64,000 nucleotides of DNA from Laccaria trichodermophora (taxonomy: Eukaryota > Basidiomycota > Agaricomycetes > Agaricales > Hydnangiaceae). The position numbers were made by a program, and so were the translations under genes. The stretch's first letter is position 1, and each line of letters opens with the position of its first letter. Below are positions 57,519 to 64,000 of the stretch, piece by piece. The DNA is taken from positions 2,170,001 through 2,234,000 of the forward strand of contig JACTVC010000001.1 in NCBI GenBank assembly GCA_018417955.1. The letters run 5' to 3'. Under the pieces are notes generated by a model. That model was not told the DNA's origin. It did not search any database and saw only the letters and a program-made list of their open reading frames with translations.

Positions 57519-60500
57519 ATGGAGACCAATGGATCATCAAATGTTTACCGGATTGAGCTGCTTAAAGGTGCAGACAATTATGCAGTATGGAAAATCAAGA
57601 TGACAGACATCTTGACAGATCAAGGTCTGTGGGAATATGTCGATCCCAGAACAGCACCATCAGATGCCAACCAGAAACCAGCATGGGATAAGAAGGACAG
57701 GACAGCTTTATTGACGATAAGATTACGAGTAGCAGATAAGCTACTGGTTTACATAGCTAGCTCAAAATCATCAAAAGAAGCTTGGGATACATTGAAGAGC
57801 TTATTGGAAGCTCAAGGGCCATTAGGAATTGTCCTTGCCTGCCAGAAGCTATTTCGGGCCAAGTGTGATGATGGCACTGGCATCGAAGATCACATCAGGA
57901 CCCTGAGAGTCTATCAGGAAGAATTGCAAAATCTCAGACAGAAAATAGAGGACTCAGAATTCTCTATTATTCTACTTACATCATTACTAGATAGTTGGAA
58001 TAATTACATTTCATCTATTGATACATCTGCACTTAACAATGCACTGCAACTGATTGCCAGAATCCTTGAGCACGATAGATGGCTCAAAATACAGGGCACT
58101 GATGACACTGCCCTAGCTGCCAAATGGGGCAAGAAGAAATACAATTTGAAAATAATTTGCTATGGATGTGGCAAACGTGGCCATATACAAGCAGATTGCT
58201 GATCTAAATCTAATGATCAATCAAACAAGAAGCATCACAAGAAGCCAAAGTTCGGGAGAGTGCGTGCAAATGAAATCATTGATGATTTTGCTTTTGCAGG
58301 AATTGATGGCATGCCCGAAATGGCATTTGCTTCGCTTATGGCTAACTCATGGTTAGCAGACTCAGCGTGTACTTCCCATATCTCAACAGAAAGGAGTTAT
58401 TTTAGTGAATATACTCCAACATCAAACCATTTTGTTAAGGGACTAAGAAATCAACCAGTAGAAGGGATGGGAACAATAAGGCTAATCTCTAATGTTGATG
58501 GGAAAGCCTATCCTATCACTCTCAAAAATGTGCTATATGTCCTGAAAGCGCTGCACAATCTCATTTCACTTGGGTGTGTTACAAGTGCCAACATACAAGT
58601 TCTATTTACAGACAAGGATGTGAAATTCAGGGCACCAAATCAAACAATTATGGCAAAAGGTATCAAGATCTCGAATCTGTACCTTATGAATGTCAAGGTC
58701 TCAACCAAACAAGACCACACTTACTCAACAAAAGTAAACACACACACATGTAGGCTCGACACCAGCCGTTACTTCAAACTCCGATTGTTGTTGAAGTAAC
58801 GGCTGGTCTAACCTGTTGTCACTTTGGCAGGTCACGCATTTGTGACAAAGGACTTAGCAAAATTTCGGTGAACAACGCTCAAACGACATCAGTCAACATC
58901 ATTCAAGACACTGCTAAGCTCGATCTCACCCGCTCTACAGCATACCCGTTGTCCAACAACTGCCCCTTGATACAGCCAGCCTAAATGAAGGTTTTCATGT
59001 ACTAAGTAATCCAGACAATGTTGACTCTGGCGTAGTGTTGACACTTAAGTACCTATGGGAACTTGAACACACTTGCTCATAAGTATGTTTCACAGACTTG
59101 AATTTGGCTTACCATTCTACAATAGACCCTACTGGGCCATGTTGTGATCTCTGCGACCCATCCCTTTTACACCGAACATGACCTGGACCCCCCTCCAAAA
59201 GTGTGGCAAACAGCAATGAGGCAAGGCAAAATGGCACAATATGTGCAGCTTGACTTGCACAAATGGCATTCCCAGAGGCTTTACAAGCATGACTTCAGAC
59301 ACGCAATGTTTGGGATCATGTATAATGTACCCCGAACCAACCTCTGCACTCAGCTACTCCATCGACACCAATACTGATGCAACTGCAATAGAATCCTTAT
59401 GCACATCTGGCATACACACTACACCGACAATATCTCTGGCAACAGCCTCACACCCCCATTGCATTCAACACTCCCTTCTATTGGAGATCATCCAGTAGTC
59501 TAGCTGGTTTCTTTCAAGATACATGTTCCCATTTTCCCAACACCTCCTCGTTAAAGCCACTATGAGCCACTGGACAGTGTATTCATCAAGTACTACAAGT
59601 AGATAAATGTTGTTTTGACAGCCTATCTTGTTCCAAAGAGAGTGTGATGTGAGGGAAACTCTTTGTGAAATCATTCAACCCATTTTTTTTCTAAGTCCAT
59701 TGTCACACTTCGCTGGTCCTGCCAAAATCGTGACAGTGTAGACCAGTCGGTACGGTAACTACTCTCTTTTCACTCTCCGCTCACCACAACAAATAATACA
59801 CATCACCAAATAACTCTGTTAGAGTGTTACCGCACCGACTGGCTCGCGAGTCTAGCACACATGGGATGAATGGCATAAAATTATGGGACATTTGAATATG
59901 GCTTCAATTAAACAATTGAAGTCAAAAGGGATGGTTACCGGTATGGAAGTTGATGAAAGTGTTCCAGCAACAGAACAATGTCCAGCATGCATTCTTGCAA
60001 AACAGCATGTCACACTGTATCCACAAGAATCAAAGACAGAAATTGCCGAAATCGGTGATTTAACAGTATCAGACATCTGGGGACCTGCACAAACTACCGG
60101 AATAGGGGGAGAAAAGTATTTTATCACATTCACTGATGGGAAATCCCCCCGATCAATGTGCTATTTCCTTAAGAAGAAATCAGAGGTGCTATCTAAGTTT
60201 AAACAGTACAAGGCATTTGTGGAAACACAAACAGGCTGGAAACTTAAGAAACTTAGAGTTGATGGTGGAGGGGAATATATTGGAGATGAATTTAGGGAAT
60301 ATCTATTAGACAATGGGATATTCCTCGAGGTCACAGCAGCATATTCATCCTCACAGAATGGAATTGCAGAACGTGGCAACTGCACTGTGGTGTCGGAGGC
60401 GTGTGCTATGTTACATTCACAAGATCCACATCTTGCTTACTATCTTTGGCCAGAAGCAGTCAAATATGTGACTTATCTCCAAAATTGTTCTCCCACATGT

Positions 60501-62678
60501 GCCTTAAGGGATGATAAGACCCCTGATGAAGCATTCTGGAACAAGAAACCTAATATTGCGCATTTGCAAGAATTTGGTCACAAATACTGGGTTTTGCAAC
60601 AAGACAAGAAAAATAGAAAACTTGACCCTAGATCACATCCATTCATTTTTGTTGGCATTGATGACAGCACCAAAGGTTACCATTATTGGAACGGCAACCA
60701 AATTTTAACTTCACACAATGTTGTCTTCTCAAACGATGACACAGAAATACATGACTATGATGATGTGGAAGTCCCAATCAATCGTCCTATGGAGATTGAG
60801 GGGGAGAATAGTCAATCAGACAATCTCCCATCAGACGATAACCCTGAGAACATCAGTACTAATAATACTGTGATCACGGACACACCAAAAACATCGAAAA
60901 CATCAAAGATTCCAATTCCAACTTGAGAAAAATCTACATGTGTTGCTGAAAAATCACCATTCCATTACAGATTTTTAAATAATCCTGCAGCAAGAGGTCC
61001 TCGAGAATGGCAGCATCAGGTACCAGTTCTCACAGAAGAGGAAACTAATTTTTTGCAAGACATGGAGACAACTTGTGATTATGCCATGCTTACAGAAAAA
61101 GCACCGAAAATGGATGATGATCCAAAAGATGTTGAAGAAGCCAGATCCTGTCCAGATTGGCCTGAATGGAAAAAGGCAATGGATGCAGAAACCCATCAAT
61201 TGGAAAATCTAGGGACATACATCAAAGTTAAGATCCCTAAAGATAGAGTGGCTATCAACTGTAAATGGGTATTCCACCTAAAACACGATGCAGAAGGCAA
61301 AATCATACAGCACAAAGCAAGATTAGTTGCCAAAGGATTTTCACAGATCCCCGGAATCGATTTCTTTGAGACTTTCGTGCCAGTGATGTGCCTCGATACT
61401 TTACGGCTATTATTAGCCATCACTGCCACTTATGGATTATTTGCCCATGTTGTTGACGTTGTGGGAGCCTACCTAAATGGTGAACTCAAAGAACAAATAT
61501 ACATGAGGCAAATCCCCGGATATGAGGATGGCACAGACTCAGTATTAATATTACAGAGAACACTCTATGGACTACGACAGTCTGGATGCATGTGGAATGA
61601 AAAATCAAACAGAACTTTCATTCAACTCAGTTTCACGTGGCTATTCTCAGATCAATGTGTCTATATTAGGCACATCAGGAACAATGTTGTCATCATCAGA
61701 GTTCACATTGATGACATGATAATTTTAGCTTCTGACAATGAAGCCATGGTAGAATTCAAGAAGGAATTCGGCCAAAAATTTGACATCTCAGACCTTGGAG
61801 AACTTAAACAAATTGTAGGATTTGAAGTTCAAAGAGATCTGAAGAAGGGCACAATACATCTAACCCAAACACAGTGTGTGGGAAAGATCTTGGACAGATT
61901 TGGAATGACCAAATCAACACCTGTCAAAATGCCTCTGGACCCTAACATTAAATTAACTAAAAGTCCTGAAGGGGAACATCATGAAATTCCACAATATGCA
62001 GCGGCAATTGGCTCGCTAATGTATGCAGCAATTGGCACACAGCCAGACATTGCTTATGCAGTTCAACACTTAAGCCAATTTACAAGTAATCTGAGCCCTG
62101 CACACTGGAGTGCAATCAAGTGCATGTTTAGATATTTAAATGGAACACACAACTATGGAATAACCTATGGCAGTGGGAACTCTGTTCCAATTTTAGAAGG
62201 CTATTCAGATGCAGATTGGGGAAATGATAATCTCGATCGCAAATCTATATCGGGATATATCTTCTTATTCGGAAACGCGCCCATATCATGGGCATCATGC
62301 AAACAGCGCACTGTCACAGTATCTACAATGGAAGCGGAATATATGGCTGCAAGTCTAGCAACACACGAAGCGATATGGCTTTGCACTTTATTAACAGAAA
62401 TTGGTTTATTACAAAATAAACCTACACTATTGAACATCGACAATCAATCTGCAATTGATTTCTCAAAGAATCAAGGATCACATTCAAAATCAAAGCATAT
62501 TGATATTCAACATCATTTCATACATGAACAGCTCAGCAACAACTCTATCATAATAGAACACTGTGCATCAGAAGACAATTTAGCTGATGTATTTACTAAG
62601 GCACTACCGCGCCCAGCCCACAAGAGATTTAGTTCTCACATTGGCTTAAACGCAGAGTTGAGGGGGAGTGTTGAATAA
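57519..62678 (+). pseudogene. Copia gag-pol polyprotein, interrupted
   Basis: Gag (from 57519, METNGSSNVYRIELLKG; UBN2-type) ends with a zinc knuckle CYGCGKRGHIQADC, after which a TGA stops the frame. Downstream in the same frame come the protease (WLADSACTSHIS, where DSG is expected but DSA is present), then the hAT insertion, then the integrase HHCC region (HKIMGHLN ... CPACILAK) and DDE core (SDIWGP, VDGGGEY, NGIAERGN). A second TGA follows at 60924. RT (VAINCKWVFHLK, KARLVAKGFSQ, HIDDM as YxDD) and RNase H (YSDADWGND, MEAEYMA, LADVFTKALPRP) close it. Apart from the two TGAs, the insertion and the protease change, the frame is intact. Confidence 0.92.
58751..59855. mobile_element. Non-autonomous hAT-type element inside Copia pol
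   Basis: 1,105 bp, starting TAGGCTCGACACCAGCCG and ending CTGGCTCGCGAGTCTAG. Both sides carry the identical 8-mer CACACATG (58743-58750, 59856-59863), the target length of hAT elements. Each end has its own hairpin: CCAGCCGTTACTTCAA against TTGAAGTAACGGCTGG on the left, and CCAGTCGGTACGGTAAC against GTTACCGCACCGACTGG on the right. Taking out the element and one 8-mer restores the Copia frame (THTWDEWHKIMGHLN). No transposase ORF. Confidence 0.9.
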
Positions 62679-62881
62679 CCAAGGTGGACCGGCAACTCCG
62701 GTACGCCAATGCCATGTGTGCTTCATGCATGCACTCGTCTTATGAAGCACATTCATGTTGTATGTAGTAATTTGTAGTACATTCTAGTTACATATGTTTG
62801 TAGTATATAAGGGGGACTGAGAGTCCCCGAATTCATTACCTTCTCACTTAATCACTACCCCTCATACTTGCTGCTCCAACA
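62669..62881 (+). repeat. 3' LTR of the Copia element
   Basis: 213 bp, close to the 5' LTR; differences cluster in GCCRTGYGTGCTTYRYGCATG and the AGCAYRTTC region and are mostly CpG-type transitions. Directly followed by the antisense tyrosine-recombinase-element fragment. Confidence 0.92.
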
Positions 62882-63490
62882 GTGGGTTGATCTGAGATCT
62901 GAGAATTTGTTGAAGTCCATGAGCTCTAAGTCCTGACGAGCGCCAATGCAGTGTCGAACAGCTTTGTCGAAAAGGATAACACAATCATGGAAATGGACAT
63001 CAGTCGCAGCAAAGAGTCCAATGATATACTCAGCATATTCCACCAGCTCTCCAGCTCTGTGGGAAAGCAGTGGATGTCGCACGCGATGCCCTATTCCATG
63101 CGATGCTCCATTCCCCAGCTGTTGAAACTGTTTTAGTCAGGTTGACTGTTCCGAAATGTATTTCAAGATCCCCAATCTCCTCCACTCGCTCATCATTGTT
63201 GGATGTTGAGTAATAACCACTGAGGACAGCATCAAGATTGATGGCTCTTCCTGCAAGAATGTTAGTCCACTCCGAATTGGGGAATTCAGGACATGTTGGA
63301 GAATTGACAAGAGAGTGCTTCGTCCCTTTTGGATCAATCACATAGAGCTTGAGTAACTCAACTGTGCTTGTGAGCAATGGTGATAACGTGACATAGTGAA
63401 TAAAGTTGGATATGATCCAAGGATATTGAGATTCGTCTGGTTTTGAACACTTGTGTGGTGTTTGATCATCGTCAGGATTCCCCCTTTCAG
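62882..63490 (-). pseudogene. ORF1 fragment of the tyrosine-recombinase element (antisense)
   Basis: Minus-strand frames read LELLKLY-like VELLKLYVIDPKGTKHSLVN, SGYYSTSNNDERVEEIGDLE, GELVEYAEYIIGLFAATD and LFDKAVRHCIGARQDLELMD, all matching the middle of ORF1 in copies A and B. The frame shifts near 63070 (TAFPQSWRAGG against TAFPHRAGEL). The fragment is cut at 62882 by the Copia LTR at RSTH and stops matching at about 63490. Confidence 0.85.
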
Positions 63491-64000
63491 CACGACTGTC
63501 CAGTTGTTACGGTTGTTAAGCGTAATGGGCAGTTATTAAGCTTCGAGTTTGTTCATCTTGTTACGTTCTCTTCTGAGATAGTGTAGTCTTTACTGTCAGT
63601 TCGTTATGACTGCGATAACGACACTACAGGGTTCCACATTACTCTATGGCACACTGGCTCTAATAGAGATTCGGTATCGTTTATAGTCGTACACTGACTA
63701 GGCCTGAGTTTATAAGTCTTCAACGTTGAAGACTTATAAGTTCGTTCGAGATTTCAAAGAGACTCTAAGTCAAAAGACTATAGAGTTCAAGGATGATCTA
63801 AGTTCTGAGGGTCTGACTGAAGGTTGAACTAAGCTTGTATTGCCTAGGTTCAAGCTACCAAATACAAATGAAACGGTGCTACTTATATACTAAACAAAAA
63901 AAAAGAATATCATACGATATCTAAAAAGTGGTACGATATAAAAAGTGGTACGATGTAAAGTCATACGACAAAAGAAAGGAAAGTCGTACAATATAAAGAA
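63491..64000. other. AT-rich window end with a perfect 30-bp palindrome
   Basis: No gene. Bases 63710..63739 form a perfect palindrome with 15-bp arms centred on CAACGTTG. The last 130 bp repeat GTGGTACGAT/GTCGTACAAT-like words with AAAG runs. Confidence 0.5.

Larger units (their letters stand above)
57218..62881 (+). mobile_element. Ty1/Copia LTR retrotransposon, degenerate
   Basis: It is bounded by LTRs of 212 and 213 bp (57218..57429, 62669..62881) that begin TGTTGAATAACC and end TGCTCCAACA. A GTTGAGGGGGAG purine tract precedes the 3' LTR. A single gag-pol frame starts at 57519, and its order (gag, protease, integrase, RT, RNase H) is that of Copia. The frame is broken by TGA at 58200-58202 and 60924-60926 and by a 1.1-kb hAT-type insertion. 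The 5-mers outside the LTRs (AGAAG, GTGGG) do not match. Confidence 0.93.

Noticed and set aside
59144..59498. Frames inside the hAT-type insertion as a transposase
   Set aside because: They are short, overlapping and lack hAT dimerisation or catalytic motifs.

Overview
The window looks like the genome of a mushroom-forming basidiomycete (Agaricomycetes). Genes in the first 17 kb carry many 49-90 nt introns with GTRNGT donors. They include a cytosolic seryl-tRNA synthetase and an IRE1 with fungal domain order. The mobile elements are of types common in Agaricomycetes: tyrosine-recombinase elements, a Plavaka-like transposase remnant, Copia and LTR elements. I cannot name a genus.

Bases 1-17,218 are dense, ordinary chromosome: the 3' part of an F-box/LRR-like gene, a two-TM Ser-rich protein, a small acidic protein divergent from seryl-tRNA synthetase, a full IRE1 (unfolded-protein-response kinase/RNase), a type II membrane glycosyltransferase with a DxD motif, an aminoglycoside-phosphotransferase-like kinase and a 104-residue unknown protein whose first exon has 7 nt. 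I worked out exon structures for all of these except the first; reading phase is kept across every join.

Bases about 17,290-64,000 contain no host gene I can support and consist of nested, decaying mobile DNA. The largest unit is an LTR-bounded element at 20,553-46,216 (two 373-bp LTRs, a G-rich tract before the 3' LTR, near-matching 5-bp flanks). It sits inside the C-terminal exon of a Plavaka-type transposase remnant read on the minus strand. Its interior has a repeat-rich gag-like ORF, two tyrosine-recombinase elements plus an internally deleted derivative, a GC-rich simple-sequence island, and a foldback element of about 5.6 kb with 120-bp tandem repeats in both arms. It also has an open frame of roughly 2,300 codons, split by the foldback element, in which I recognise no reverse transcriptase, RNase H or integrase.

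To the right of it lie two TA-flanked mariner-type MITEs, one of which landed in the splice donor of the Plavaka remnant. Next come the LTR and gag start of a second member of the same LTR family, satellite arrays, a 953-bp-arm near-perfect inverted repeat, and a 5.7-kb Copia element. The Copia pol is interrupted by a 1.1-kb hAT-type element with an exact 8-bp duplication. The last 1.1 kb holds an antisense piece of the tyrosine-recombinase family and AT-rich DNA.

A recurring theme is that the nonsense codons I located inside otherwise open mobile-element frames are TGA, and where a related sequence or family pattern allows a guess the ancestral codon was CGA. This fits C-to-T decay at CpG. 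All assignments come from reading the sequence; no searches were run.
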